From contig JAMYWO010000016.1 in assembly GCA_024220525.1 (NCBI GenBank), forward strand, positions 62,001-126,000: a DNA stretch of 64,000 nucleotides, written 5' to 3'. This DNA comes from Cochliopodium minus (lineage: Eukaryota; Discosea; Himatismenida; Cochliopodiidae). A program made the translations under genes and the position numbers. Position 1 is the stretch's first letter. Each line of letters starts with the position of its first letter. Positions 48,325 through 61,269 of this stretch are shown piece by piece. The notes beneath the pieces were generated by a model that was not told the DNA's origin, searched no databases, and worked only from the letters and a program-made list of their open reading frames with translations.

Positions 48325-50936
48325 ATGAAAAGCAAGAATAAGATAAAGAGAAAAAAGATTGAGAAAGAAGAATGGCATAAACCAAAGACATGGAGACAAG
48401 ATCCATACAAATCTATAGCTACCATCCAGAATTATATGGAGATTTATTCCAAAATTGACGATAAAGTTTATCCAGAGGTAATATTATCAATCAATCAAAT
48501 TATAAAAGATGAGATATAGATTTCCAATAACATTATATCATAAACAAACTAGATCTCAATGGAGAAGATCAACGAATTAAATTTTGATAAGAATTTTATC
48601 AATCCCCTCATCAAATTATCAAGAGAAAAGACAATCAGATCCACCAATGCATTGAAAGCACTCTCATGCATTCCCAAAGAAAATTTCTCACCAGCCCAAG
48701 TATCAGAGTTATTAACTTTTTTTCCATCAACATGCATACCACCATCAGAAATAGTGATGGATATCTATTCCAATCTGGGTATAAAAAAAATTTAAAAATA
48801 AAAATAAAATTTCACTGAAAAAAATTTTATTTAAATAAAAATTAATATATTTTTAAAAATATGAAAAGGAATTGCAATGATCGAACCCATTTTGTATGCT
48901 ATTCGTGTAATTATTTTTTTTTAAAAAAATCAAGATTTTATTCATTCATTTTAAAAGGACGAAGAAGTGGACAAGAAGAAAATACATCTTATGCTTTCAA
49001 ATCTTACCAAAATAATAAAAGACAATAAAAAAAAGTAATTATTGAATCTAAAAATAAAAAACTATTTAAGAAATAAAAATAAAAATAAAAATAAAAAATA
49101 TAAAAATGAAAAAATTGAAAATAAAAAAAAAATATAAAAATGAAAAAATTGAAAATAAAAAAAATAAAAATTAAAAAAAATTATTAATTATTTTTAAAAA
49201 TAATTTTAATAGTTTGGAAAGCAGTGTGTTAATAATAAAAGTGATCAATTTTGTGGAAACAGAACTTAAGAGTACCGAGACGCATGACCCCTGGTACCTC
49301 GAATCCCTTCTTGAGCTCGCCCTTGTCATCAAACCCAACCTCGAAACTTCCTTCCTTGAATCCCTCTACAAAAAACAAAAAGAGAATGCTCTTGGTTTTT
49401 TTTTCCTCAATTATTTGAGTGTAAATAATTTATTTTTTATTTTTTAATTTCTTTATTTTTTATTTTTTATTTTTTATTTTTTATTTTTTATTTTTTATTT
49501 TTTATTTTTATTATTATTTTATTGTTATTTTTAGAATTTTATTTTTAATTTTTAAATTTCAAACTTTCATTTTTATTTTTTATTTTATAAGTTTTTTATT
49601 TTTTTACTTTTTAATTTATTTAATTAAAATTCTTATTTTTTTTAATTTTATCTTTTATATTTTACTTTTTAATTTTTTTTTATTTTTTTATTCTTTAATG
49701 TTGTAAAAGAGGTTAAAATCAGAGAAAACAAGTAATATGAAACAAAACTTCAACCAAAAGATGTTATTATCTTGTTTTTTGAGCGAAAACGACTTAGTTT
49801 TGGCAGAACAAAGACAAGAATCCCTCCTCTCCTCTGCCTCCCAATTTTTTCGGCAAAACAACTACTTCTCTGCCTTTTCCCATTTCCTCCTCTATTTGTC
49901 TTGGTCTCCCTCTTCTAATTTTCATTTTAATGTAAAAAATAATTTTTATTATTTATTTTTTGATTTTCTTAAATTTTATTTTTTATTTTTCGTTTTGTTC
50001 TTTATGATTTTTTTTTAATAAATTTTTAATTTTTTCTTATTATTTAATTAATATTTTTTTATTTTTCTTGATTTTAATTAAATTGTTCTTTTATTATCTT
50101 CTAATTTTCGATTGAACTTTAAAAATAATTATGATTTTTTTAATTTAATTATTAAATTTTATTTATCATTAAAATTTTTTTGTACTTTTTTTTATTTTTT
50201 ATCTTCTTTTTTATTTTTTATTTTTTTTCATTTTGTTTCATTATTTTATATTTATTTAATAATTTTTAATTTTTTTTTTTAATTTTTTTATTTAATAATT
50301 TTTTTTTTATTTTTATTTTGTCTTTTTATTTTTTTATTTTTAAATAGATGCATCATGCTTGGTGGAACGCACTAAAAAGCTGGGAAAAGTACGTTGCGAA
50401 ATCAAACGACACAAACAATGCTATCAAAGAAATGATGTTTGTTTTTCAAAGCATTTACTATTCCTCCCTCCTCTCTTCCTCCTCTGACATTTTTCTTAAC
50501 GAAGAAAATGTCAGAATCATCCTCTCCCTCAATGAAAACTCTTTCTTGCAAAATTATTTTGGTCAAATTTTTTGTTATTTATTATTTTATTTTATTTTTA
50601 TTATTCCATTTTTTATTTTTTAAATTTATTAATTTTTTATTTTATTGTTATATTTTTTATTTTCATTATTTTTATTATTTTAATTTTTAATTTTATTTTC
50701 TATCTTTTATTTTTACTTTTTTATTTTTAAATGAAATTTTAGTTTTTTTATTATTTAATTTGTAATTAAATTATTTTTTAAATTAATTAATTTTTTTATT
50801 ATTTTTTTATTTTTCATTTTTTATTTTTTTATTTTTTTATTTTTTTATTTTTATTTTAGGATCAAACCCACCAAATTACAAAAAACAAATAGTGGAGGAA
50901 ACAAACGAGAGGAAAAAGGGAAAAATTTTGAAATGA
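48325..50936 (+). CDS. Unknown helical repeat-like protein, eight exons
   Basis: Exons 48325-48477, 48553-48778, 48869-48906, 48958-49034, 49213-49394, 49723-49931, 50348-50561 and 50860-50936 join in phase (391 codons). The start is the ATG after a poly-A run; an in-frame ATG at 48250 exists but lies in a less typical context. The N-terminus is strongly basic (KSKNKIKRKKIEKEEW), possibly nuclear or RNA-associated. The rest is all-helical with HEAT/ARM-like hydrophobic spacing (RSTNALKALSCIPKENFS, YLESLLELALVIKP). Exons 5-7 use more C-ending codons than most of the window. The TGA at 50934 is followed in frame by about 40 open codons. Family not recognised. Confidence 0.7.
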
Positions 50937-51487
50937 AATCAACCAAAACGATCTCCTTTCTTCCCTTCCCATCCAACCTTCAAACTCATCTCCGAAAATA
51001 ATAAAAGTAATCCTCCTCCTTCTACTCCTCCTTCTTCTTCTTCTTCATAATAATAAACCTTTGTACAGGCACAATGAAAAATTGAATTACTCGAGGTAAA
51101 AATAATTTCAAAAAATTAAATTTTAAACCTAAAAAAAAAAATATAATCTACAAAATAAAAAAATAATATAATAATCAAAATAAAATTCATAAATCTAAAA
51201 ATAAATCTAAAAATAAAAATAAAAAAAAATATGAAAAATGAAAATGAAAAATAAAATCAAAAATAATCCTAAAAATTGAAAAATTAAAAAAATTGAATCT
51301 TTGAAATTTTGGAATAATTTTTCAAAAAATCAAAAATACCTTAAAAAGATGAAAATAAAAATGAATTTATAAAACTATAATCAAGATTAAAATTAAGTAA
51401 AATATAAATAAAAAAAAAATAAAAAAATAAAAAAATAAAAAAATAAAAATAAAAAAATAAAAAAAAAAAATAAATTATTTATTTAAA

Positions 51488-53029
51488 AGGGAACATTCAA
51501 AATAGAAACAAGGGAAGACAACGTGTTGGTGATACAAAAGAAAACGTGTGCATAATAAACCTCAAAAAACAGAATTACAATACACCTTCTTAACCTGACG
51601 ATGGAAAGCAAAGCAGGAAAGAAATAAACTATTTTGACACCTTGTCATTTGAAAACACAAACTTTAAATTTTGTATGGCGGGGAATTATTTCATTACTTA
51701 TCCTTCTCTTCATTATTTGAGTGAGCAATACCTTAAATTCTCCGACAATGAAAATTATCCTCCTCTTTCTCTTTTGAAGGGTTTTTACAAGTTTTCTTTC
51801 ACCACTTTGCGCCCCATTTTTATTTCTCTTCCCTTTCTTGCTACTCCCGTTCTCTTGAATGAATCTTGGATCATTTTCCTTTCCCTCAAAAATCGTAACT
51901 CATTTTAAACATTTTTATTTATTTTTACTATTTTAATTTTTTAATCATTTTTTAATCTATTTTTTTTATTATTATTAATTAATTAATCATTTTTCAATCT
52001 ATTTATTTTTATTTTTTATTTTTTATTTTCAATATTTATTTTTTATTTAAAATTTTTTATTTTTATTTTTTATTTTTTCTAAAATTTTATTTTTTTCATT
52101 TTCATATTTAATTAAAAGACATTCTGTTTGGATACAACATCAAAAAATGCAAGTGGAAAGAATATACAAACTTCAACAGTCTCGCCAACAACGCCTACGA
52201 ACCCAACTTCTTCGCCAACGCAAACAAAACACACCCCTCCTTCCAATTCGCAGACAAAAACCGTATTTTGGTTTGCAGCTCCAAATTTGTTTTCGAAATA
52301 AATTTAATTTCAAATTTAATCGAAAAAACTTTTATTTTGCCTCATTTTTCTACTCCTTCCTCCAATTTGATTCCTACTTCTTCTACTCCAAATAATAAGG
52401 AAAACATCAAAGAATTGTATTGTTCTGGACGGTTCTTTGTGGTTGTTTTGGAGGGTTCTTCGAAGTATCAGCTTTGGGATCGTTTCAAAAGGGGAATTCT
52501 TGCAGAATACCAAGTGGACAATAAAATCAAAATTTCGTCTGTTGTTCTCTCAAAAAACTTTTGTGGTAAAAAAAAAAAATCTTCAAAAATTCATTTATTT
52601 TTAAAGTTTTTTTAATTTAAAAATTAATTTTTTACATATTTAATTTATTCTAAATTTTTTTATATAGCCTTATCTCTCGAAAATGGAATGTTCATATTGC
52701 ATAACATTTCCAACAAATTTGAGATCATCGTCAAACAGTTTATTACAAACAAGACTTTCCACATTCTGCAAATCACAGAAACACCACTCAAAATAATTTT
52801 GTTTTACAATGAGAATTCAGAATACAAAAATATGGAATATTTTTTTAAAACAGAAAACAAAGAGAACACTCAAACTCTCTATAATTTTCCCAAAATTTAC
52901 TTTTGTGGTTCTTGTGGTAAGTATTCCCTTGATCTTCTTGTTTGTTCCGTTTGCGAAAATGAAGCTTATTGTTCCAAAAATTGTCAGGACTCAAGGTGGA
53001 ATGATCACAAAATTTGTTGTTCAAAATAA
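51488..53029 (+). CDS. MYND zinc-finger protein, 5' end uncertain
   Basis: Exons 51614-51894 (approximate 5' border), 52119-52565 and 52668-53029 join in phase and end in TAA. An upstream exon from 51490 reads GTFKIETREDNVLVIQKKT and joins in phase by an intron of about 75 bases. No credible start codon was found further up. The long middle (GYNIKKCKWKEYTNF, FADKNRILVCSSK, GSSKYQLWDRF) alternates short beta-like segments, suggesting a propeller. The C-terminal 45 residues are a MYND finger: CGSC, CSVC, YCSKNCQ, then W...H...C. MYND domains bind proline-rich partners. It may form one transcription unit with the preceding gene, but the frames between 50937 and 51488 do not connect cleanly. Confidence 0.65.
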
Positions 53030-53286
53030 ATTTTAAATTCAAATAAAAAAAGTATATTAATTTAATTTTGGAATGCTAATTTTTTTTTCAAAAGATTTGA
53101 TAACTAATCAATATAAAAGCAAAATTTTTTGAATCAATTTCAATAGGGAATTTAATTTAAATAAATAAAAACTTCCTCTCATATATATTAAGAAAAAAAA
53201 GAATTGTAATGGTTGAATTATGTTTTGAATATTTCAACTTCAGAATGCGAATGATTCAAAAAAAATATTTCCACAATAAATTAATT

Positions 53287-53761
53287 TTATTTCTCTTCTT
53301 TAATATTAAAGAGATTCATCACTTTTTCTCTTGCAGGTTTATATAATACAGATCCCATAATGCATGCAACTGTCACAGCTTGAGCAGTCACTCTGATTAA
53401 AAAAGAAGTTAAAAGAAAAAAAAAAATTGTTTTAATTTGAAGAGTATTTTACCTCATTCTCATAGCCATATTTGATGCTTTAGAATCATTTCCCTTTAAT
53501 GTTTTCATTCTAGAAAAATATTAGTCTCATTGAGCCAAATATATTTTTTCTTTTTTTTTTACCCCTTAACAAGAATATATCCTGTTGCCAATAATCCAGT
53601 AGGGACAAGAGGATTTTCTAAATAACAATTATTTATTTGCTTTTTTTAATTGAAAGGAAGAATAGTTATTTACCCAAGAAGATATCCATCAAGCTCTTAT
53701 TTTTATTAATAGAGTAATTTTCATCTTTAATTCCTGTCATTTCTCTTAATTTTGGATCCAT
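53287..53761 (-). CDS. HIG1-domain mitochondrial protein (respiratory supercomplex factor type)
   Basis: Four exons on the minus strand starting at 53761, ending in TAA at 53287; all junctions in phase. The protein is about 96 residues. After a polar start (MDPKLREMTGIKDEN) come two membrane helices: NPLVPTGLLATGYILVKG and RVTAQAVTVACIMGSVLY, joined by a basic, polar loop. The motif NPLVPTG-L-T and the MRxRVxAQ segment are typical of HIG1/Rcf1 proteins, which stabilise complex III-IV supercomplexes in the inner membrane. Usual family size. Confidence 0.88.
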
Positions 53762-53842
53762 TTTGAATTGTATTTTTGTTTTTGTTTCGGTTTATTGTTT
53801 TCTATTTTTTTTTTTTTTAATTTTATTATTTATTTTTTTTTT

Positions 53843-54043
53843 TTAATTGAGAGAATACATGTAAATTTCAATTAAAATTCCTTCTTTAAAAAATTTTCTT
53901 GATTTTTTTATTAGTTTTAAAATGTCTTTCTGTTGATTGAGGAAGTTTAACAAAAACCAAAATTTTCTTTTTTGATTCAAATTATCTTGATAATTTTGTA
54001 ATTTATAATAATTCTGTGAAAAAAGAAAAATTAAATAAATCAT
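53843..54043 (-). CDS. Possible small protein, 66 aa
   Basis: An open frame from 54043 reads MIYLIFLFSQNYYK and then a basic helix (KDILKLIKKSRKFFKEG), ending TAA. It could be a small mitochondrial or membrane peptide, or an exon preceded by TTTTCACAG. Composition is like the A/T background apart from the Lys/Phe helix, so confidence is low. Confidence 0.2.
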   Translation of the reverse strand: MIYLIFLFSQNYYKLQNYQDNLNQKRKFWFLLNFLNQQKDILKLIKKSRKFFKEGILIEIYMYSLN

Positions 54044-54311
54044 CTTCTTGATAAGCAGTCCAAAAATTAAAAAGATGAAATTAAGTTAAAAAAAGTTAAA
54101 TGTTGAATCATTGTTCGACTCTATTTTTCTAAATTACATTCTTTTTAAAAGTAGATTTCCAATTAATTTAGAAAACATTTTAAATGAACAAATATTCTTC
54201 AAAATATGCCTATGTTGGAAATTTTATCTCATCAGATGAAATATGAATATTATTTTTCAAAGATATAAAAAATATAAAAAAATTGTTTAGCATCAAGCGA
54301 ATAAAACTTTA

Positions 54312-55282
54312 ATGGAAGAAGGAAGAGGATTCATGGAATATTGGAATGAAAAAGATTTAGAGGAATTGAAAAATGTTGAGGAATTGTAATTTATTTAAAA
54401 GTATATTTTGTTTATAACATTTCCTGAAATCAAGGAAGAAGAAAAAGAAGAAAAGAAATAGAAATTTGATTGTAATTATCGGCGAGAATAAAAATCTTCG
54501 CAAGAATTACGAAAAATTATTAAAGAAAAATGGTTGCTTGAATATATTTCACCTCTGGGAATCTTTAAGCCACATTTTATCCAATTTTATTGAAGATACA
54601 GAAAATGAATTGAAAAAATTGTTAACAGATTTCAAAAAGGAAAATTCAAAAAAGATTGTAAATCAATTATAATACTTTTAAAATTTATTTAAAAAAATGA
54701 TCATGAGAATATATCAATATTAATCAACATATACAAATGATAAAATGTTAATTTTTATCTGGATCAACATATAATATCTTATTTGAGATAAAAAATTTGA
54801 TCCATATTATATGTCAATTTCAAATTCATTTTTACTTATATTTCATTCACTAGAAAGATATAGATTATAATTTAGTAAGATTGATTGATGATATAGTCGA
54901 AAATAACATAAAGATGAATAAAGAAGAATTGAAAAGTAATGTGAGGATATTGAGAAATCATACAGAAAGAATAATGGCTCCTATCTTTGCGCAATTCAAA
55001 GAAAAATACAAAAAACAATTAAACGAAGCAGAATTGAATAATCAAACCCAATCCAAAGATAAAAGAAGGAATAGCTCAATAGAAGCTAAAAAAAGATCAT
55101 TTCTTAACGATAAAATAAATAAAAGCACTAATGATCTCACAAATAAAGAAGATACAAAAGAAACTTTAGCAACCATTGGTTTGAAAACTGATTTCATAGA
55201 GAATGTTCTCACTGGAAAAAAGGTGGCACCAACCATGTTCGAATCTTCGAGAAAAAAAAATAATCTTTTCATTTTGAATTGA
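54312..55282 (+). CDS. Unknown basic protein, 241 aa
   Basis: Three exons (54312-54385, 54435-54657, 54854-55282) join in phase and end in TGA. The N-terminus is acidic (MEEGRGFMEYWNEKDLEEL), followed by a Lys cluster and the hydrophobic strand NLIVIIGENKNLRKNY. The second half is helical and charged (NHTERIMAPIFAQFKEKYKKQ) with a polar tail. No domain recognised and no signal peptide. The clean phase of all three exons supports a real gene. Confidence 0.65.
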
Positions 55283-55526
55283 AATCCAAAACTTAATCTT
55301 GTAAAATTAATTTTAAAAGTTAATAGAAGCTGACTGTAGTCAATTAAAAAAATTTTTATTTTGAAATTTTTTTTCAAATTTTACTATAAACATTATTTAT
55401 TCAATTTGACAAAACAAATGAGATTCCAAGTTCCTGGAACTATTCCAAAAGTTCCTCATCTTCAAAATAAAAAAAAATTTTTAATTTATAAATTGAATAA
55501 ATTAAAAAATAAAATATAAAAAAAAT

Positions 55527-58188
55527 ATGAAAACAGCCTTGATTCTTTTTCTTTTTGTTTTATGTGTTTATTCCCAAAGCTTTGTAAATTATGACTATGG
55601 TGGGAGACAAAATAAACTCTATATTCCTTCAAATGCAAACTCAAATTCTCTTTTTGTTATGGTTTGAAAAATAAAAAATTATATTTTTTAAATTTATTTC
55701 TAAATTGCTGGCCATATAGCTTCATGGTAATTAAATTTTGTAAATAATAACATTATTTCAATCTAAATCTTCTAATACAATAGGATGCACCCAAAATCCA
55801 ACCGTAAATATTTTTTTGTTTCAACAATAAAAAAAAATATATAAACTCTTTAAAACTTGATAGGATTTTGCTGATGGTAAATATTCCTTCATTTTATTTA
55901 CAGGATCTATAAAATTATATTTTATTATAATCAAATAAGGAACAATGATGAATACTTATGGAGAGAAATACAATGCATATGTCCTTTATCCACTTCAACC
56001 ATCTTCTGCAAATTCTAATAAATGTTGGAATTGGTTTGAAAGTGCCAATCAAAGTAAAAATAAAAATAAAAAAAAATTTTCATCTTTTTAAATTTGAATT
56101 TTCTTTTGAAAAATTTTTTTAACTGAAAAAATTCAAAATTTAAAAACAAATAATTAAAAAATTTAAAATTAAAAAATTTCCTTTTTTTTTTGTTTCTAGA
56201 TAGAGGATCTGGAGAACCTAAATTGATTGCAGATATGACCTTATCATTATTAGCAAAATACCCATCTATAAGCAAAGATAGAGTGTTTGGTAAAAAAAAA
56301 AATTTTGAAAAAAACTTACCAAAAAAGCAAAAAAAATTTTTTTTTTTCATTTTTTTTTTTTAACTATTCATTTTTTCAACAAAAGTTGGTGGATTATCTG
56401 CTGGTGGAGCAATGGTGAAAAAAACAAACAAATTTTTACTTACTTTTTATTTTTCTTTGAAAAGTCTGTTATAATGGGGATTGATTATCCTGAAATTTTT
56501 CGTTGTGTGGCAGTTGGAGCTGGGTATTCAATCATTTTTCTTTCAATTTTTTTTTTTTTTGTTTATTAAAATCACCTTTCTCATATTGATTTAATTAGAT
56601 TGGGTAACTTTTATATTTTTATCAAACTTTGACTTTTTTATTAAATTAAAAATAAAAAAAATGAAATTTTAGAATATAAAGCTGCCACATCTGTTGCATC
56701 AGGTAAATTAAACAAATCAAACAGTATCACTTTTTTTAAAAATTAATCCAACAAATCATTTGTAGCATACACTGCAATGTCTTCAGGTGGACCAAATCCA
56801 GTAACACAAGGAAAGACTGCATACACTGCACAAGGATCAAACGCTCAACCACAATGGTAAATAATCAAAAAATAAAATAAAGAGAAATCCTTTGAAATAA
56901 ATTTTGAATAATTTAGTGTGCTTGTTATTCATGGTACATCTGATTACACTGTAAATGTTGTCAATGGAGAACAAGTTGTAACTCAATATGCCACCACTTT
57001 GTCGTTGATTTTTGGAAAAGGAAAAGAAACTAGTGAGATGACCAATGTGCCTACCAAGTCTCAAGATGGAACTGCTCCTGTAGCCAACGGAAAGAAGTTT
57101 GTCACTTACAGCTATGATTATGCTTCTACTGGACAAACCATGATCAAATACATCAAAGTCACTTCAATGGGTCATGCTTGGTCTGGTACAAAAATGATAT
57201 TTCATATATTTTTTTAATATAATTTTAATTTAAAACTTAAAGGTGGATCTAACAAAGGAACCTATACAGATCCAACAGGTAAAAATTTTTTTTTTCTCTG
57301 TGTTTAAATCATTTTCACATAAAATAAACAAATTCATTTTTTAAAAATAGGACCTGATGCATCCCTTGCAATGGTAGAGTTTTTCTACAACTACGTTGAT
57401 GGAAATACCACATCTACCACTGGAACTTCTTCGACCACCGATACTACTTCTTCGACCACAGGAACTGATACCACCTCCTCTACCACTGGTAATGTCACCT
57501 CTTCCACCACCGGTTCTGACACCACTACTGGTTCTGATACTAGCACTACCACTACTGGAACAGATACCACATCTACTACTGGAGGATTGGACAATGAAAT
57601 TAGATTCTATAGTGTTGGGGCTGAATGCGGTGTAAATCTATTTTTAAATTTCTATCAATTTTTTTTTAATAATTTTTTTTTCTTATTGATTATCAGTGGA
57701 TTGGTCAATTGGTTGCAGATGGAATGTCCAATGACCAACTTCTTGTTGGAGATAAAGGAATGTACAACATAAACACCTACAAAAGCATCATCTCCTTCGA
57801 TACTTCCTCTCTCCCAAGTGGAATCAACCCTACCTCCATAAAATTGGTAACTACCCGCTCCTCTCTCACAGGAACAGTATCCACAGTTATGATCGATATC
57901 AAGGATGGTTCTTTTGGGGATTCCAACAATCTTGAAAGAGCTGATTTCAATGCTGTTGCTTCTGCTTATAACATCACCACCCTTTCTATTCCTCCATCTG
58001 ATGGACAATCTTCTACCACCTTTCTTCCTTCATCTTCTTTCGGATACATCAGGAATGGAAACAACCAAAGAACTCAGTTCCGTCTTTCTTCTTACACCAC
58101 TGCTACCTTGTCTGCCAATCAATTGAGATTGTATGGTGGTATCAGTGAATCCCAATCCAACAGTGCCACTCTCATTGTTAATTGGTGA
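55527..58188 (+). CDS. Secreted PHB-depolymerase-family esterase with C-terminal beta domain
   Basis: A gene with many tiny exons starting at 55527 with a signal peptide (MKTALILFLFVLCVYS). The catalytic part contains LHGCTQNP (oxyanion), a nucleophile in VGGLSAGGAM (GxSxG), Asp in VIHGTSDYTV and His in VTSMGHAWSGG. Around 57405-57590 a Ser/Thr-rich linker made of TTGT/TSSTTG repeats follows. The last 200 residues, MYNINTYKSIISFDTSSLPSG onward, resemble a DNRLRE-type beta sandwich found in secreted bacterial and protist proteins. Expected role: extracellular or phagosomal polyester/acyl-ester hydrolysis. Exon 2 encodes only LHG. Borders of the small exons (55720-56700) are approximate. Confidence 0.85.
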
Positions 58189-58460
58189 TTTGTAAAGGGA
58201 TATAAAATTAAAAAGTAATTTTTTGTGTTTTTTTAATTGTTTGAAATATTCCGGACATATTCGAGTTATTTTTAAATTGGTGTAAACTTTCAAAAAAAAA
58301 ATATTGAAATATTGAATTTTAAAGGAGAAATTTGCTTATTTAAAGAGAAAGTTGGCTAAATTCAATTGTAAATCCCAAAAATATCAAAATTTAAATTTCT
58401 ATTGCTTATTCATATTTTTATATATAATTATAAAAAAAAATAAAAAAAAAGTAAAATTAA

Positions 58461-61269
58461 ATGAAAAACACATTACTTTTGTTATTGCTTATTCTTTCAT
58501 TGGTTCTTACCTATGAAATTAAAAAAGAACCTTTAAAATCAAGAATTTTATCCAGAGTACAAGATGATTTGGAAAAAATTGATTATTACATGCCAAGAAT
58601 CAACAGATTCTACCGTGGAAGTGGATTGAAAGGTAAAATTCTATTAAATAAATTCTTTTCTTGTGATCCATAAAAATATTTTCAGTATTTTTATGGATAA
58701 TCCTTAAAATATTTACTTTTTATAAATTTATTTCATTTCCAAATTAACAAAATTTTAATTTACCTTGTAGATTTTACTTTGGAATGTGCAACATGTGGTC
58801 AATATAATTTTTTATAAATCAATACTTGTTATTTGTTCCATTTGCTAACAATGGTAAATTTTCTTTACTCATAATGATGGCTGATAAAATTTTAAATTAT
58901 TTTTATTTTGGTTATAGATTTTAAAATAAACAGGAGTTATTGTTAATGAAGTATGGGGAATGCTCGAAGAAAACAATACTGATACCTATATCGAAAATAA
59001 ATTGAGAACAGAAGTATGCTCTCGTTTTTCAGGAGAATTTCAAACTATCTGTAATTCCTTGGTAAATTTGACACCATTCATTGTCCATCAATTGGCAGAT
59101 CGTTCAACATCTTCTATAGGTAAATAAAAAAAGATTCTTAAAAGTATAATTGGTACCATAATATGCTTATATAATATTTTTTAAAACTCATTTCAATGTT
59201 GATATATAAACATTTTCTTTTAAAATATCCATCTAAATACTTTTCATTAACTTCCTAATTCATAGTTTGTGTTGATCTTCATCTTTGCGCAAAACCTTTC
59301 CCTCATGAAAACACCACTGTTCCAATGCCAACTTACCAAATCAGTTTGGATGTAGCACCACAAAACAGATGGTATAATGTTTGCTCCGTACCAAGCTATG
59401 CCAAAGGATGGCAAAACGTGATCAGTATCTTGACCGGAGGTTTGGCAGATAAAGGTAGAGCACTCGCAGATGTTGGAAGAGAAATCAATACTTTCATCAC
59501 CCAAGAATATGCACAAGAAATCAACGGATGTGCCCAAGGATTAGGTAAAAAAAAAATATAATTCCCTTCTTAAATTATTCTGTTTAACAGTATGCAAGAA
59601 TTAAATTAATTTTAGCTTATCATAAATATAAAATATTCATATTATTGTTTAAAAATGTTATATACTCAATAGGAATAATTCAAATCATTATACCTACTAT
59701 TTTTTTTTTTTATCCTTTTATTTTTGCAATAGGTGTTGATGCTGGATTTCTCACTCTCATGCAATTGGGATATGAAGCATCTGATGCATGTACTTCCATC
59801 GTTGCAGAAGATGCCAACGGAAACATCTTGCACTCTAGAAATCTCGATTTCTGGGATGGATACACCTTGGCTGATCAATTGAGAGACATCGCTATCATCG
59901 TAGATGTTACCCGTGGTGGAAACACTGTCTTCAGATTTTCCACCCCAGTAGGATACATGGGAGCATTATCAGGACAAGTACCAGGACAATTCTCCGTCAC
60001 CATCGATACAAGATTTTATCCCAACGGGTACTTTTTTCTATCTTTTTTCAATTAATTTTATCTAATTTTATTAATTTTTATTATTAATTTTATCTTTTTT
60101 ATCATTATTAATTAATTATCAATTTTGAATTTTATTGATTTTTATTAATTTTTTTTCAAAAAACAAGAATCTGGCAAATGTTTGACGAAATTGTCTTTGC
60201 AATTGAAAACAGTAATTCAAGGTAAAATATAAAACATTTTTTTTGTTTATTTCTCTTTAGTTTTTCCTTTCATTCTTTCAAACATTTTATTTCTGAAAAA
60301 TTATTTTTAAACGTTTCTTCTTTTATTTTTCTTTTTGGAATGATTGAATTAGTCTTGTTGCTTTCCTCACTCGTACTGCACTCGAATACCAAACCTCTTT
60401 TGACAGTGCTGTACAATTTTTGAAAACCTATCCATTGGTGGCTGATGTATACTACACAGTTGCTGGAACCAAATCCGGACAAGGTAAAACAAAATATAAA
60501 TTAAAAATTTAAAATTAAATTCATTATTTTTTAATTTACAAGAATTTTTTTTATTTTTTATTTTTTATTTTTTATTAATATATTTATTTTTTTATTTTGT
60601 TTTATTTTCCATTTTTTATTATTTATTTTTCAAAAACTATTTTATTTTAAAAGGTATCGTCATTGCAAGAAACCGTACTGATACTGCCAACACCACCCAA
60701 ATTGATGTCAAAAATGGAAAGTGGTTCACCCTCATCACCAACTACGATTGGTGGAAACCTCAACCATGGTTCGACGACCGTTATGGTCCTGCCATTGAGT
60801 ACATGAACAAAATGACTCAAGCTAACGTTACTCTCGATGGTATGTACACTGTCATGAGTACTAAACCTGTAAAAATACTTTATTTTTTATTTTTTATTTT
60901 TTTATTTTTTTATTTTTTATTTTTTATTTTTTATTTTTATTATTTTCTTATTTTATATTATTTTATCTAGGTTTTCAACTTGCAAACTGTTTACACGTAA
61001 TTTTTACTTTTTCCAACATCTTTAATAATTAAAAAACAAATAATTTTTTTTTCTCCTCTTTTAGATTCCTCTCTATCCCTGCCAACACCACCTACGCAAC
61101 TTATGTTCGGTAATTTTTTTTTTGATCACCCTTTTTTGTTTTAACATTTTCTAATACCCTTTTCTAATTTTAATTTAGTTATTGCAACTTCCCGTAAAAA
61201 TCCAGAGCTTTTTATTACTTTTTTTTTTTGATTAACTATCCCTTTTTTCTTTCTAGATGTGTTCAATAA
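58461..61269 (+). CDS. Saposin B-NAAA/acid-ceramidase-like hydrolase fusion
   Basis: About eleven exons beginning with a signal peptide (MKNTLLLLLLILSLVLT). Exons 2-4 (58771 to about 59280) encode a saposin B domain: CATCGVIVNEVWGMLEEN, a Cys in RTEVCSRF, a Cys in TICNSL, and VCVDLHLC, giving the six-Cys pattern. A linker (about 59300-59545) leads to the N-terminal-nucleophile hydrolase. The catalytic Cys follows the self-cleavage site in ASDACTSIVAEDANG, then HSRNLDFWDG. Later exons carry VGYMGALSGQVPG, RTALEYQTSFDSA and IARNRTD, and the gene ends YVRCVQ. The family cleaves N-acylethanolamines or ceramide in lysosomes. Animal acid ceramidase needs separate saposins; here one is built in. Confidence 0.85.

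Noticed and set aside
57391-57594. Val/Ser-rich frame on the minus strand
   Set aside because: Antisense shadow of the Thr/Ser linker of the esterase gene.
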